Shown here in pieces: positions 38,901 through 49,020 of a DNA stretch of 50,684 nt. A model generated the notes under the pieces. That model was not told where the DNA came from. It saw only the letters and a list, made by a program, of their open reading frames with translations, and made no database searches. A program made the position numbers and the translations under genes. The stretch covers positions 47,679 to 98,362 of the forward strand of contig VIKE01000031.1 of assembly GCA_008080565.1 (NCBI GenBank). The letters run 5' to 3'. Within the stretch, counting starts at the first letter, position 1; each line of letters begins with the position of its first letter. The DNA comes from Rhodocyclaceae bacterium. Its GTDB lineage: Bacteria > Pseudomonadota > Gammaproteobacteria > Burkholderiales > Rhodocyclaceae.

Positions 38901-39621
38901 TGACGTGTGACAGCGAATTCCAGAACGCTTCAGCCGTCTGGCCGGACAGCGTGCGGCCGGAGGCATCGGTAATCGTCCCGGAGATCATCACCGGCCAGCG
39001 CCGGCCAGCGGCATCGAAGAACTTTTCAATGGCGAACAGGGCGGCCTTGGCGTTCAGCGTGTCGAAAATGGTTTCGACGAGCAGGATGTCGGCGCCGCCA
39101 TCGGTCAGGCCGCGGATCGCTTCGAGATAGTCGGTGACCAGCGCGTCGAAAGTGACGTTGCGGTAACCGGGGTCGTTCACGTCCGGCGAGATCGACGCGG
39201 TGCGACTCGTCGGGCCGAGAACGCCGGCGACAAAGCGCGGCTTGGCCGGGTTGGCGGCGGAGAATTCGTCGCACAGCCGGCGGGCCAGCGCGGCACCTTC
39301 CTTGTTCAGCTCGTAGACAATGGCTTCGAGCTTGTAGTCGGCCTGCGATACGGCGGTCGAATTGAAGGTGCAGGTCTCGAGAATGTCGGCGCCGGCCTCA
39401 AGGTATTCGCGGTGAATGCCGCCGATGATGTCCGGCCGGGTCAGCACCAGCAGGTCATTGTTGCCCTTGAGGTCGTGCGCGTGGTCGGCAAAACGTGTGC
39501 CGCGGTAATCGGCCTCCTGCAATCCGTGGCGCTGGATCATCGTGCCCATGGCGCCGTCGAGGACGAGCATCTTCTTGGCAAGCAGGGCGGAAAGTTCGGC
39601 GGTACGGTCGGGTTGCTGCAT
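35956..39621 (-). CDS. metH: Cobalamin-dependent methionine synthase
   Basis: Transfers methyl from methyltetrahydrofolate through cobalamin to homocysteine. The 1221-residue protein has all four modules: homocysteine domain with zinc Cys in SFGLNCALG and GGCCGT, folate domain ([24 protein letters not shown]), cobalamin domain with DVHDIGKN (lower-ligand His) and SGLITPS, and the C-terminal reactivation domain ([24 protein letters not shown]). The start ATG at 39621 follows GAGG at five bases. A dispersed repeat, antisense, encodes the linker [12 protein letters not shown] between the first two modules. It is controlled by the SAH riboswitch upstream. Confidence 0.96.
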   Translation of the reverse strand: MQQPDRTAELSALLAKKMLVLDGAMGTMIQRHGLQEADYRGTRFADHAHDLKGNNDLLVLTRPDIIGGIHREYLEAGADILETCTFNSTAVSQADYKLEAIVYELNKEGAALARRLCDEFSAANPAKPRFVAGVLGPTSRTASISPDVNDPGYRNVTFDALVTDYLEAIRGLTDGGADILLVETIFDTLNAKAALFAIEKFFDAAGRRWPVMISGTITDASGRTLSGQTAEAFWNSLSHVKPVSFGLNCALGASELRQYVEELSRICDCYVSAHPNAGLPNAFGGYDETADMLANEIESWAKAGIVNIVGGCCGTSPEHIKAIAERVATVNPRKVPKIEKKLRLSGLEPFNVGADSLYVNVGERTNVTGSKAFARMILEGRFDDALAVARQQVENGAQVIDINMDEAMLDSIAAMDRFLKLIASEPDISRVPIMIDSSKWEVIEAGLKCIQGKGIVNSISMKEGEAKFIEHARLARRYGAAVIVMAFDEKGQADTYARKTEICKRAYDLLLSIGFPAEDIIFDPNIFAIATGIPEHDNYAVDFIESVRWIKQNLPHAHISGGVSNVSFSFRGNDAVREAIHTVFLYHAIKAGMTMGIVNAGMLGIYDDLEPELRQKVEDVVLNRNPEAGEALVDFAQTVKEGKAKDTGPDLSWREQSVEKRLEHALIKGITEFVVADTEEVRAQLEAEGKPPLSVIEGPLMAGMNHVGDLFGAGKMFLPQVVKSARVMKQAVAHLLPYIEAEKTRTGLGSKGKILMATVKGDVHDIGKNIVGVVLGCNGYDVVDLGVMVSCDNILKAALEHRVDIIGLSGLITPSLEEMAHVASEMQRLNMKQPLLIGGATTSRAHTAIKIAPNTDGAVVYVPDASRAVGVATKLLSVDQRDGYMAEIVAEYKAVRSEHAGRKGATMVTLEEARANRFTWNQPFTPTIPKQLGLQTLNPSLADLALLIDWTPFFQSWDLAGRYPAILENETVGETARQLFADAKAMLAKIVSENWLSARAVFGLYPASAENEDIIIYADESRTTELTRWVGLRQQHKQPPGRFNLALADYVGQRDYVGAFAVTAGHRIEERVAAFEAANDDYSAIMLKSLADRLAEAAAEWLHLQIRTQYWGYANDESLTNNELINEQYTGIRPAPGYPACPDHTAKRELFALLDAPANAGMELTESCAMTPAAAVSGFYIGHPAAAYFAIPKIGRDQLEDWARRKNMSIKDAEYWLAPLL
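38608..38642 (+). repeat. Dispersed repeat, copy 5 (inside metH)
   Basis: GATTTTCGGCACTTTTC, then GGGTTGACCGTGGCAA. Antisense to metH, in the linker between the homocysteine and folate modules; one core base differs. Confidence 0.75.
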
Positions 39622-39660
39622 GATCACCTCGGCAAAGCAAAATTACGCCGGGCACGCCGC

Positions 39661-39705
39661 AAAAACGAACGGCGCCACAAACCGGCTGGGTTTGCGAGCG
39701 CCGTT
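39661..39705 (-). terminator. Switchable terminator overlapping the riboswitch end
   Basis: On the metH strand AACGGCGC (39705-39698) can pair with GCGCCGTT (39675-39668), enclosing an AAACC/GGTTT inner stem and followed by CGTTTTT. The first arm is also the 3' part of the SAH aptamer, so ligand binding would block this hairpin and allow metH transcription. Confidence 0.7.
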
Positions 39706-39772
39706 GATCATTGCCGAGCCTGGCCCCGGATCCACACAAAAGCATGAAAAGGGTCGCAGCGCTCCTCGGCAG
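39694..39772 (-). ncRNA. S-adenosylhomocysteine (SAH) riboswitch
   Basis: The metH leader holds the conserved blocks of the SAH aptamer in order: CCGAGGAGCGCTGCGACC, then AGGCTCGG closing the main stem, then CAACGGCGCTC forming the pseudoknot. The class is known upstream of ahcY and metH in beta- and gammaproteobacteria and turns genes on when SAH builds up. A covariance-model search was not run; recognition is from the conserved core. Confidence 0.85.
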
Positions 39773-39780
39773 AGGCACGT

Positions 39781-39809
39781 AGTTTAACGAGCCTTGTTCG
39801 TGCTGCCAA
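39781..39809 (-). promoter_or_regulatory. Sigma70-type promoter for metH
   Basis: On the minus strand TTGGCA (-35, 39809-39804), 17-base spacer, TAAACT (-10, 39786-39781). Transcription would begin just before the riboswitch, which supports both calls. Confidence 0.6.
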
Positions 39810-40090
39810 GTTAAGCAACTGATTACGCGGAAAAGCTCAGCCTGACGGCTGTGAATTATTGGCTGGTCGAAATTGCGAGGCTTTCAGGAATTGTCTGGCG
39901 CCAACGATGTGCAGCAACATACTGGCGGTTGCTGAGCGGCGAGTTCTTGGCCTTCCAGCCGTTCCTGTGTCTGCCCATCACGGTCTGCAACGAGTGGGCA
40001 ACCCGTCGGCCTGCCAAAAATGCGTCGAATGATTGCTTTTCTATCTAGTGATTTACCACATAATTTGAGTTTCTTGGAAGAAGCGCCAAC
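39810..40090. other. Gene-free stretch upstream of the HEPN-like gene
   Basis: About 280 bases with no convincing gene. Base composition turns more A/T-rich toward 40025-40080, which probably holds the promoter of the gene at 40105; no clean -35/-10 pair could be fixed. It may mark the left edge of an inserted segment. Confidence 0.4.
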
Positions 40091-40104
40091 AAGGAGATAC
40101 CTTG

Positions 40105-42219
40105 ATGAAGGAACCTAGCACCGCCGCCGATCTTTTGCGGCAGATTGAAGGCTCGGCGGGTTCAGGATATCTCAACCGAATCCATCAACGCAGCTTCTCG
40201 CTCAATGTGTTCCGGATGAATGCCGTGGAGCTCATGGAGGCAGCTCACAGGGTTAAAGATCCTGATCAGGGCATGGCCTTGATGATGGAGAAAAACGGTG
40301 AAGCCGGGCGTCAGGCGCATCGCGAGCTCAACCGTCACGTCCACAACTTCGTTTCGTCTGCCTTGACCCTCGTTGAGCACACGCGAGTCTTCATGAGGAA
40401 GCATTACGTAGGCACCGACCTCATGGAGGCTTACGAGAAGCAGGTGGCAGCGACTTTTGCGCAATCGTCCGTAGCGCAGTTCGTCCAAGGCCTTCGCAAT
40501 TACATGCTGCACAAAGGGCTGCCCAAATCCAGCATGTTTATGAAATTTACTTCCAATCCGGATGCGACGGATGGTTCCGGCACGGCGGAAACTGGCGTGC
40601 ACTATGACACTGCCTCACTTCTTGATTGGGATGGCTGGAAGCCTGTAGCGCGTACTTACTTGGAGCAGGTCGGAGAGCATCTAGACCTCCACGAGTCCGC
40701 CCAAGAATACTTGGCGCTCGTCAATCAATTCCATGGGTGGCTCGATGCTACTCTCGCGGCATACCATCAGTCAGACCTCCACGAGCTCGGCCAGCTTCAG
40801 ATACAGTTCCACGCGATTAGCCCGACAAGGCAGCTGCTCTCCGCTACAACTATCGAACCGTCTGACGACGGCATCATCGAATCCTTTGAATTCACTTCGA
40901 TGCAGGTCACTGAGCTCAGTCAGATCTCCTCTAACCTTCTAGGTAAGATTAGAGAGCTGCACTTCCAGCAGCGCCCTCAAGGTTTTCCGACGGAAAGGCC
41001 AACCGCGACGATTACGGATCAGGAGCTACTCGGGCCCATCAAGTTCTGGGGGCAGGAGGTGAGTGGAGAGGATGCCTTCATGTTTATCCACCATGAAGGC
41101 AAAGCCTATGGCCTGTCGGAGAACGACTATTGCGGCCTGGATGGTCTGATCGACGCTGTTTTGAAATCAGCGTGGGCTCGCGCCAGCCTAAGCGGTGAGT
41201 TTATTGAAACAACCTTTTGTGATTGGGCTAGACAACGATTTGGTGCGGACGGGCCGCCTTTCTCTGAAGCCTTGAGCGCAGCGGCCCGGGAAAGCGTCAC
41301 GGTGGCCGAGGTCTGGGCGCCGATCGCCAATATGGAAGTCGAACAGGGCTTCGACTTCGGTCCCGTTCGTATTGAATCAATTACCGCTACCGTAATGGAG
41401 AATTTGCGTAGCAGGGTGCCCTCAAATCGACCAGAGCAAGATCAGCAAGTTAGCCAATTATTCGATAAATTGCGGCATGAGATGCAGGGCTATGCCGCCG
41501 TGGTAGTTTCCATCGAAGCCGAGCCCGAAACTGTTCAGAAACGAGCACTACGGATCGCTCAAGACGCTGTAGGTTTGCTGCGCTTTTTCTCGCCAGCGGC
41601 ACCCAGGTCGTACCTGTTCAGCCCAGTAGCACTCGCGGGTGCGGAGTTTATTCCAACATCTAAGCTGATTGTAATGCGCGAAGGTGGCTTCCTCCACGAT
41701 CAAAGTATTTTGCCCAAGCAAGTAGGGTACTGGCGTCTACCTGCGCAGCAAATTTCTGAGCTAAAGGCAGGCCTTTTGGATACCGCAGCTTCGCTTGTAA
41801 TGCCGGAGGGGCTGAGCGAGTTCGCCCTTGCCGTGCGAGCAAGCCTCCTAACCTTTAGCAAAGGCACCACCTTGGTGGACCCACTGGATCGCCTACGAAA
41901 CAGTCTTTCTGCCCTCGAAGGAGTTCTTCTCAAGCACGAGATGGAACCACGGGCGCATAGTGTTGCCAATCGGATGAGCTTCCTTCTCGCTCGTGAAGGG
42001 GATGATCGCGAATCCGTTCAGCAGGTCATCCGGCAAATTTATTGGCTGCAGGGCCAGCCCCAGATGACGGCACATGGCCGTCGAGAAGACGAGTTGATCA
42101 CAGTCTTCACGTCCTATGCTTACGATATCCTTCGCTTGGCACTTGAGCACACCCGAATCTTCTGCTCAAAGGTCCAGTTCGTAATCGGAGTCGATAAGCT
42201 TGGTCTGTCTACACAGTAG
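40105..42219 (+). CDS. Large protein with two HEPN-like regions, possible defence gene
   Basis: A 704-residue cytosolic protein (ATG 40105, AAGGAG eight bases before). No family could be named with certainty. The N-terminal 240 residues include FVQGLRNYMLHKGLP (R131-H136), an R-X4-H pattern typical of HEPN ribonuclease motifs. The C-terminal third (LRNSLSALEGVLL to AHGRREDELITVFTSYAYDILRLALEH, about 600-680) resembles ApeA-type HEPN proteins, but the Arg of that motif seems missing (LQGQPQMTAHG). HEPN proteins are frequent toxins and antiviral nucleases. Codon use is less GC-rich than its neighbours, and it stands alone between metH and an unrelated gene, both signs of transfer. 42220-42393 holds no gene. 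Confidence 0.6.
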   Translation: MKEPSTAADLLRQIEGSAGSGYLNRIHQRSFSLNVFRMNAVELMEAAHRVKDPDQGMALMMEKNGEAGRQAHRELNRHVHNFVSSALTLVEHTRVFMRKHYVGTDLMEAYEKQVAATFAQSSVAQFVQGLRNYMLHKGLPKSSMFMKFTSNPDATDGSGTAETGVHYDTASLLDWDGWKPVARTYLEQVGEHLDLHESAQEYLALVNQFHGWLDATLAAYHQSDLHELGQLQIQFHAISPTRQLLSATTIEPSDDGIIESFEFTSMQVTELSQISSNLLGKIRELHFQQRPQGFPTERPTATITDQELLGPIKFWGQEVSGEDAFMFIHHEGKAYGLSENDYCGLDGLIDAVLKSAWARASLSGEFIETTFCDWARQRFGADGPPFSEALSAAARESVTVAEVWAPIANMEVEQGFDFGPVRIESITATVMENLRSRVPSNRPEQDQQVSQLFDKLRHEMQGYAAVVVSIEAEPETVQKRALRIAQDAVGLLRFFSPAAPRSYLFSPVALAGAEFIPTSKLIVMREGGFLHDQSILPKQVGYWRLPAQQISELKAGLLDTAASLVMPEGLSEFALAVRASLLTFSKGTTLVDPLDRLRNSLSALEGVLLKHEMEPRAHSVANRMSFLLAREGDDRESVQQVIRQIYWLQGQPQMTAHGRREDELITVFTSYAYDILRLALEHTRIFCSKVQFVIGVDKLGLSTQ

Positions 42220-42393
42220 TTGTTGAAAGTTAGCTAATCGCCGCATTGCTGATCGAAATTGACGCCCAGGCTGCGGTCTCTTTTGGCCGACACCCCGCCT
42301 CCAGCCGATACGTTCCATCTGCCAAAAGTCCCGCCTCGGCAGTCGCTAAGCCAAGGCCGTAATACAGTAGCAATTGCCCACTTCAACGCCCCG

Positions 42394-43476
42394 CTACTCA
42401 ACCATCTGTTTCGCCAGTCGTCCCGCCAGATCCAGCAACTCCCCGCTATTTTCCAGACCATCAAGGAAGCGCCGGGGAATTCCCGAGAGGCCGGTTTGGG
42501 CGCCGGTCAGGGCGCCGGCGAGGATGGCGCGGGACTGGTTTTGGCCGCCGCCGTTGATGGCGTGGAGCACGGCTGATTCGAAGTCGTCGTGAAAGCGGGC
42601 GGCCAGGTAGTAGGCGGCGGGGAACTGGTGGTAGACGGCGCAGGGCAGGCCGTAGACGAGGGAAACTTTCCAGGCGGGGTCGATGTGGATGTCGGGGTCG
42701 GTGGCGGCCAGGGCAATCGATGACTGGCTGAGCAGGGCGTCGGGCGAGGGGAAGCGACCGGCGGTTGGCGCTTCGGGCTGGCCGGCTTGCGGTGCCTGCA
42801 GGTTGCCGCTGGTGACGGTGTGGAAGGGGAGTTCGCCCGACTTGACCCGGGCCATCAGTTTGCCCGAGATGTTGGCATCGAGTTTCTGCCCTTCAACCAG
42901 CATGCCGAGGACGGCGCCGAAGGCGACGGTCATTGCCATGACCGTTCCGTCTGTTTGTGTCAGCGCCGTGTTCCGGCTGACGGCCGCGGCGAGTTGTGCC
43001 GGCTGCAGGGCGTAGCGGATGGCGATGGCGAGGGTGCGTTCGGCGGCTTCGGTGGTGTCGGCGTTGCCGGCTACCTGCCCCCAGGGCAAGCCGGATTTCA
43101 CCCGCAGGCGCCAGGCTTCGCGGATCGACTGGCTGGTGTAGCCGCCTGGTCCGTTCATCGGTGTGCCGTCAAGCTGGGGGAAGAGTTCGTCGTCGAGGCG
43201 CCGGCAGAAGTCGGCTTCGTCGTAGCGGCCGCTATCGACGAGCGACTGGACGGTGAGGCGCAGCAGGACGCCTGATTGTGAAAGCTGCCCGGCTTGCATG
43301 CCGGCGTGGTAGCGCCCGGGTTTGGGGGCGCTGTAGTCGCTGATCCACTGGCCATAATCGGCATGGAGTTGGTCCAGATCGTAGTACCAGTGCGGGCCGA
43401 GGGCCAGGGCGTCGCCGATGAAGGCGCCGATCAGGGCGCCCATGGCGCGATCTTCAAGGGCGTGGGCGGGCATCAT
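42394..43476 (-). CDS. ADP-ribosylglycohydrolase-fold protein, metal motifs replaced
   Basis: A 360-residue protein of the ADP-ribosylglycohydrolase superfamily: MGALIGAFIGDALALGPHWYY at the N-terminus and a C-terminal repeat-like GQNQSRAILAGALTGAQTG. In active enzymes two metal-binding Asp motifs (DDT after the first helix, DxDT near the end) hold magnesium; here they read LSQSG and QNQS, as in crystallin-J1-like relatives, so hydrolase activity is uncertain. The start ATG at 43476 overlaps the end of the glutathione transferase gene, so the two are co-transcribed. Confidence 0.8.
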   Translation of the reverse strand: MMPAHALEDRAMGALIGAFIGDALALGPHWYYDLDQLHADYGQWISDYSAPKPGRYHAGMQAGQLSQSGVLLRLTVQSLVDSGRYDEADFCRRLDDELFPQLDGTPMNGPGGYTSQSIREAWRLRVKSGLPWGQVAGNADTTEAAERTLAIAIRYALQPAQLAAAVSRNTALTQTDGTVMAMTVAFGAVLGMLVEGQKLDANISGKLMARVKSGELPFHTVTSGNLQAPQAGQPEAPTAGRFPSPDALLSQSSIALAATDPDIHIDPAWKVSLVYGLPCAVYHQFPAAYYLAARFHDDFESAVLHAINGGGQNQSRAILAGALTGAQTGLSGIPRRFLDGLENSGELLDLAGRLAKQMVE

Positions 43477-44348
43477 GGCCGGGCTTGCAGTTTGTCTTGC
43501 GTCCGGGTGGCGAAATCGCTCGCGTCGTGGCGCTCGTGAAGTTGCTCTTCGAGTGGCCCGGTCACCCGGTTGACCATGCGGCCGCGTTTGGCGGCGGGAC
43601 GCTGGGCGATGTCGTCGGCCCAGCGAATGACGTGGGTGTATTGATCGACCTGCAGGAATTCGCCGGCCTCGTAGAGCTGGCCTTTGGCCAGGGCGCCGTA
43701 CCAGGGCCAGATGGCCATGTCGGCGATGCTGTAGTCGTCGCCGCCGACGTAGGAGTTGTCGGCCAGCCGGCGGTTGAGGACGTCCATCTGGCGTTTGACT
43801 TCCATGGCGAAGCGGTCGATGGCGTATTCGATTTTGCTCGGCGCGTAGGCATAGAAATGGCCGAAGCCGCCGCCGAGGAACGGGCCGCTGCCCATCTGCC
43901 AGAACAGCCAGGACAGGCATTCGGCGCGGCGGGCCGGGTCGGTCGGAACAAAGGCGCCGAATTTTTCGGCCAGGTAGAGCAGGATCGATCCGGATTCGAA
44001 GACCCGGACCGGTTCGGGGCCGCTGCAGTCGAGCAGGGCGGGGATCTTGGAATTGGGGTTCACCTCGACGAAACCGCTGCCGAACTGATCGCCTTCGGTG
44101 ATGCGGATCAGCCAGGCATCGTATTCGGCGCCGGCATGGCCAAGGGCGAGCAATTCTTCGAGCATGAGCGTGACCTTGACGCCATTGGGCGTGGCCAGCG
44201 AATAGAGCTGCAGCGGGTGTTTGCCGCGCGGCAAGGCTTGCTCATGGGTCGCACCGGCAATCGGCCGGTTGATGTTGGCGAAACGGCCGCCGTTGGCTTT
44301 GTCCCAGGTCCAGATCCTGGGTGGGGTGTAAGTGGTCGGGTCGGACAT
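43473..44348 (-). CDS. yghU: Glutathione transferase-like disulfide reductase (YghU type)
   Basis: Nu-class glutathione transferase fold protein that reduces disulfides with glutathione. The 291-residue protein, started at ATG 44348 (MSDPTTYTPPRIWTWDK), shows the family extension NGGRFANINRPIAGATHEQ, thioredoxin-like domain with PNGVKVTLMLEEL, NPNSKIPAL and FESGSILLYLAEK, and the helical domain (QMGSGPFLGGGFGHF, YSIADMAIWPWYG). Typical length for YghU. It uses glutathione made by gshA/gshB elsewhere in the window, but the genes are not linked. Probably an operon with the following ARH-fold gene. Confidence 0.9.
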   Translation of the reverse strand: MSDPTTYTPPRIWTWDKANGGRFANINRPIAGATHEQALPRGKHPLQLYSLATPNGVKVTLMLEELLALGHAGAEYDAWLIRITEGDQFGSGFVEVNPNSKIPALLDCSGPEPVRVFESGSILLYLAEKFGAFVPTDPARRAECLSWLFWQMGSGPFLGGGFGHFYAYAPSKIEYAIDRFAMEVKRQMDVLNRRLADNSYVGGDDYSIADMAIWPWYGALAKGQLYEAGEFLQVDQYTHVIRWADDIAQRPAAKRGRMVNRVTGPLEEQLHERHDASDFATRTQDKLQARP

Positions 44349-44435
44349 GGGGGCTTTCTCGGACTGATTGTTGTCGCAACTTGGGACAGCGGGGGGCGGG
44401 GAACAGTTCATTGGCTAAACGAAACCCGTCCCCGG

Positions 44436-44457
44436 CCCTCCCCTAGCCAGGGGAGGG
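44436..44457. repeat. Short hairpin element
   Basis: Perfect nine-base arms CCCTCCCCT and AGGGGAGGG around AGCC, without a T-run on the plus strand. Similar to small REP-like palindromes common in betaproteobacteria; could also act as a transcription end between converging flows. Confidence 0.5.
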
Positions 44458-44463
44458 GTGAAG

Positions 44464-44503
44464 GATTTCAATTTTGGGCGTTTTTTCCGGTTGACCGTGG
44501 CAA
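44464..44503 (+). repeat. Dispersed repeat, copy 6 (at kinase stop codon)
   Basis: Full-length: GATTTCAATTTTGGGC, GTTTTTT, CCGGTTGACCGTGGCAA. Directly abuts the stop codon of the kinase gene at 44504. Confidence 0.85.
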
Positions 44504-46503
44504 TCAGCCCAACGGTTCGCAGCGCAGCCAGACGGTGAAGCGGGCTCCGGCGGCGGGGGCGCTGGTGGCTGTGAGGTGGCCGCCGTAGCGTTCGATGAGG
44601 TTCTTGCTGACCCACAGGCCGAGGCCGTTGCCGCCGGGCTTTTTGGCCGTGAAGAAGGGTTCGAACAGGTGCTCGAGGTCGGCCTTGCTGATGCCCGGCC
44701 CGGAGTCCTCGACATAGAGCTGGATGCCGACCGGCATGTCGGCCTCGTCCCAGTCGTCGACGGCGATTTTCAGCACGCCGCCGTCGGGCATGGCCTGGAT
44801 GGCGTTGACCAGCAGGTTGATGACAACTTGCTGCAGTTCGTTCTTGTTGCAGATGATCTGGCGGGTCGAATCGACTTGTTGCTCGATGGCGATATTGCCG
44901 GTCTTCAACAGGTGACGAACGAGGAGCAGGCTGTCCTGGATCAGTTGGGCCGGGTCGGTCGGTTCGAGATAGCCGACGTAATCCTGCGGCCGGGCGAATT
45001 GGAGCAGCTTGGCGACGATCAGCCGGATGCGCTGGACCTGTTCGTGGATCAGCTTGATCTCGGGTGCAACCGGTTCGGCTTGCGGGCCGAGCAGGTCGCG
45101 CAGGACGTCGAGGTTGCCCTGGATGACGGCAATCGGGTTGTTGATTTCGTGGGCGATGCCGGCCGTCAGCTGGCCGATGGCGGCGAGTTTTTCGTTCATG
45201 ACCAGTTGCGACTGGGCGGCCTTGAGGTCGGCCACGGCCTGTTCCAGTTCGGCTGTGCGTTCCGCCACCTTGACGTCGAGCGAGGCGCCCCAGCGTTTGA
45301 GCGAGGTGGCCTGGGCCTGCAGGCGGTCGAGCATGCGGTCGAAGTGGGCGGCGACGACGCCGAGTTCATCCTGGCTGGCCACCGCGCCGACGCGGGCTTC
45401 GTCCTGGCCGTTTTCGATGGCATGCATGGTGGCGTGCATGCGCTCGATCGGCTTGAAAACACGACGCGCCCAGAGCACGGCAAAGACGCCGGCGATCAAC
45501 ATGGCCAGCCCGAAGAGCACGATGACGACGGCAAAGGCCTGCTTGCGGGCATCGACGAAGGGGCCTTCGAGGAAGCCGACGTAGAGCATGCCGATCCGTT
45601 GCTGGTGGCTGTCGAGCAGCGGCTCGTAAGCCGAGACGTACCAGTCGCTGACGACGAAGGCGCGATCCAGCCAGGTCTGGCCGGCGCCGAGCACGGTGTC
45701 GTGGACGGCCTGCGAAACGCGCGTGCCGATGGCCCGGGTGTCGCCAAACAGCCGGACGTTGGTGGCGACGCGCACGTCGTCGAGAAACAGCGTCGCCGTC
45801 CCGGCGCTGCCGAAGGGCAGGGCGCCTTCGGGGTACACGATGGCGTTTAGGCGGTCGATGAAATCGAGATTCTTGTTGAGCAGCACACCGCCGGTCAGGA
45901 CGCCGATCAGCCGGCCCTCGGCATCGTGCACCGGGGCGGCCGAGTGGATGACCAGGCCGCGCGTTTCTGCCTCGCGCGGGTCGGGACGGGCATTGGGCGT
46001 GGCGACGATGGGCGTGCGGGCGCGGGCGGCCAGCTCGGGGCTGATGGTGAACAGTTGGGGGGCGGAGAACACTTCCGTTTCGGTGCTCGCCTTGCCTTCG
46101 AGTGCGGCGGCGATCACCGACCAGGTGGCGGCATCCTGTTTGCTACGGTCAACGTCAAAAAAGTGCAAAAAATCGAGTTTGTATTCGAGCTGCGTCGAGT
46201 CGAGCAGGCTGGCGACGACTTGTTCCGGCTGGCCGCGCGCGTTGCGCAGGGTGCGCGCCAGCCGTTCGGAAGCGGCCAGGCTGGCCACCGAGCGGCCGAC
46301 GCCATCGGTCACCCGTTCGAAATAGCCGTGGGCGACGGCAAGGTCGGAGCGCACCTTGGTGACCAGCAGACGGTCGAGATAATCGCCGCCCCAATAGGCC
46401 AGCGCAGCCATCGTCAGCGGCAGCACGATGCCGAGCGGGATGAGCGCCAGCAGCAGGAGCCGGGCGCGGATCGAGCGCCGGATCGGCGGGGTCTCCGGGG
46501 GAG

Positions 46504-46525
<22 letters not shown>
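44504..46525 (-). CDS. Sensor histidine kinase with periplasmic Cache-like domain
   Basis: A 673-residue membrane kinase. Two transmembrane helices (about 20-45 and 330-352) flank a large periplasmic sensor of the single-Cache type (WYVSAYEPLLD, MLYVGFLEGPFVDA), followed by HAMP, coiled coil (AELEQAVADLKAAQSQL), dimerisation helix with H459 in GIAHEINNPIAV, N-box NLLVNAIQAMP, EDSGPGIS and NGLGLWVSKNL. Partner of the adjacent sigma54-type regulator, whose stop overlaps its start by 22 bases. A dispersed repeat sits inside the sensor (FFDVDRSKQ). The ligand is unknown; neighbours suggest an oxyanion or carboxylate cue. Confidence 0.9.
46140..46177 (-). repeat. Dispersed repeat, copy 7 (inside kinase sensor)
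   Basis: Minus strand: CTCGATTTTTTGCAC, TTTTTTGA, CGTTGACCGTAGCAA. Sense to the kinase gene, read as LHFFDVDRSK. Confidence 0.7.
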
Positions 46526-47862
<1,337 letters not shown>

Positions 47863-47968
47863 GATCGTTATTTTGGTGATTTCCGGCTGATTTTCGCATG
47901 CCTCGGCAGCCGGGTGGCGGGTCATTTTGTCTGCCCGGTGCGCCGAAATGTCGCAACGCCGGGCCGGC

Positions 47969-48007
47969 TATTTCGATTTTGGCCGTTTTTTCCGGTCGAC
48001 CGTAGCA
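47969..48007 (+). repeat. Dispersed repeat, copy 8 (regulator-transporter gap)
   Basis: TTTCGATTTTGGCC, GTTTTTT, CCGGTCGACCGTAGCA. The central palindrome is perfect here (CGGTCGACCG). Confidence 0.8.
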
Positions 48008-48030
48008 GGCACCGAAATTGCTGCGACCAA

Positions 48031-48052
48031 GCGCCGGCTATAATGCCGGCGC
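48031..48052 (+). promoter_or_regulatory. Promoter -10 framed by an inverted repeat
   Basis: TATAAT (48039-48044) stands between perfect eight-base arms GCGCCGGC and GCCGGCGC. No strong -35 is seen. The arrangement could be an operator on the -10 or a hairpin; it probably serves the downstream transporter. Confidence 0.55.
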
Positions 48053-48079
48053 GCGGTCTGAGTACCGCATTGAAGAGGT

Positions 48080-48121
48080 GGCACCCCGGTGCCTTGTAAG
48101 CTGCCGTGACATCCGCACGGC
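48080..48121 (+). promoter_or_regulatory. Two hairpins in the transporter leader
   Basis: GGCACC-CC-GGTGCC (48080-48093) and GCCGTG...CACGGC (48103-48121) lie between the -10 and the ATG at 48151. The first has a loop too short to fold tightly, so it could be a protein site instead; no known riboswitch class recognised. Confidence 0.4.
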
Positions 48122-48150
48122 GGCGGTTGCTGGACAAAACGGAGTACAAA

Positions 48151-49020
48151 ATGAAATTTTCCACCCTGCGCCGCATGGCGCTCAAGGGCGCGGTCGCCTG
48201 CGCTGCCATCACTGCCATCCCGGCCGTTGCCGCCGACGCCATCCTGCGCGTTTCGGCCATTCCCGACGAAGCGCCGACCGAGTTGCAACGCAAGTTCGCG
48301 CCGCTCGGCAAATACCTCGAAGCGCAGACCGGCATGAAGGTCGTGTTCACCCCGGTGACCGATTACGCGGCCGTCGTCGAGTCGCTGGCTACAAAGAAAA
48401 TCGACCTCGCCTGGCTCGGCGGTTTCACCTTCGTGCAGGCCAAAATCCGCACCAACGGCACGGCCATTCCCATCGCCCAGCGCGAGGAGGATGCCAAGTT
48501 CACCTCCAAATTCATCACCGCCGACCCGGCTATCAAGGCGCTGGCCGATCTGAAGGGCAAGACCTTCGCCTTCGGCGCGCCGTCGTCGACCTCGGGCAGC
48601 CTGATGCCGCGTTTCTACCTGCAGCAAGCCGGGCTGAACCCGGAAAAGGATTTCAAGAACGTCGCCTTCTCCGGCGCGCATGACGCCACGGTGGCCTTCG
48701 TCGCCGCCGGCAAGGCCGAAGCCGGCGTGCTCAACGCCTCGGTCTGGGACAAACTGGTCGAAGCCAGGAAGGTCGATACCGACAAGGTCCGCGTCTTCGC
48801 CACCACGCCGCCGTATTTCGACTACAACTGGACGGTGCGCGGCGATCTCGATCCGGTCATCATCAAGAAACTGACCGACGCCTTCCTCAAGCTCGACCCG
48901 GCCAACCCGGAACACAAGGAAATCCTCGCCCTGCAACGCGCCGCCAGGTTCATCCCGACCAAGAAGGAAAACTACGACGGCATCGAAAAGGCAGCGCACG
49001 CCGCCGGCTTGTTGAAGTGA
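48151..49020 (+). CDS. PhnD-family periplasmic oxyanion-binding protein (putative selenate type)
   Basis: Substrate-binding protein of an ABC importer, with a signal peptide ([28 protein letters not shown]) and the PhnD-like fold: [52 protein letters not shown] and [16 protein letters not shown]. The 289-residue protein closely fits the subgroup annotated as putative selenate-binding, which I recall from genome annotation and not from a test. Phosphonate or phosphite are alternatives. GGAG precedes ATG 48151. First gene of a three-gene importer. Confidence 0.8.
   Translation: MKFSTLRRMALKGAVACAAITAIPAVAADAILRVSAIPDEAPTELQRKFAPLGKYLEAQTGMKVVFTPVTDYAAVVESLATKKIDLAWLGGFTFVQAKIRTNGTAIPIAQREEDAKFTSKFITADPAIKALADLKGKTFAFGAPSSTSGSLMPRFYLQQAGLNPEKDFKNVAFSGAHDATVAFVAAGKAEAGVLNASVWDKLVEARKVDTDKVRVFATTPPYFDYNWTVRGDLDPVIIKKLTDAFLKLDPANPEHKEILALQRAARFIPTKKENYDGIEKAAHAAGLLK

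Noticed and set aside
39851..40048. 66-codon open frame upstream of the HEPN-like gene
   Set aside because: No ribosome site, no family resemblance, and cysteine/tryptophan-rich composition.
43555..43580. CCGGTTGACCATGCGG in the YghU gene as a repeat copy
   Set aside because: It encodes the family segment GRMVNRVTG and lacks the GTGGCAA end and T-tracts.
48076..48095. Sigma54 promoter upstream of the PhnD-like gene (TGGCAC then TGCC)
   Set aside because: The GG to GC distance is nine bases instead of ten, and the match is part of an inverted repeat.
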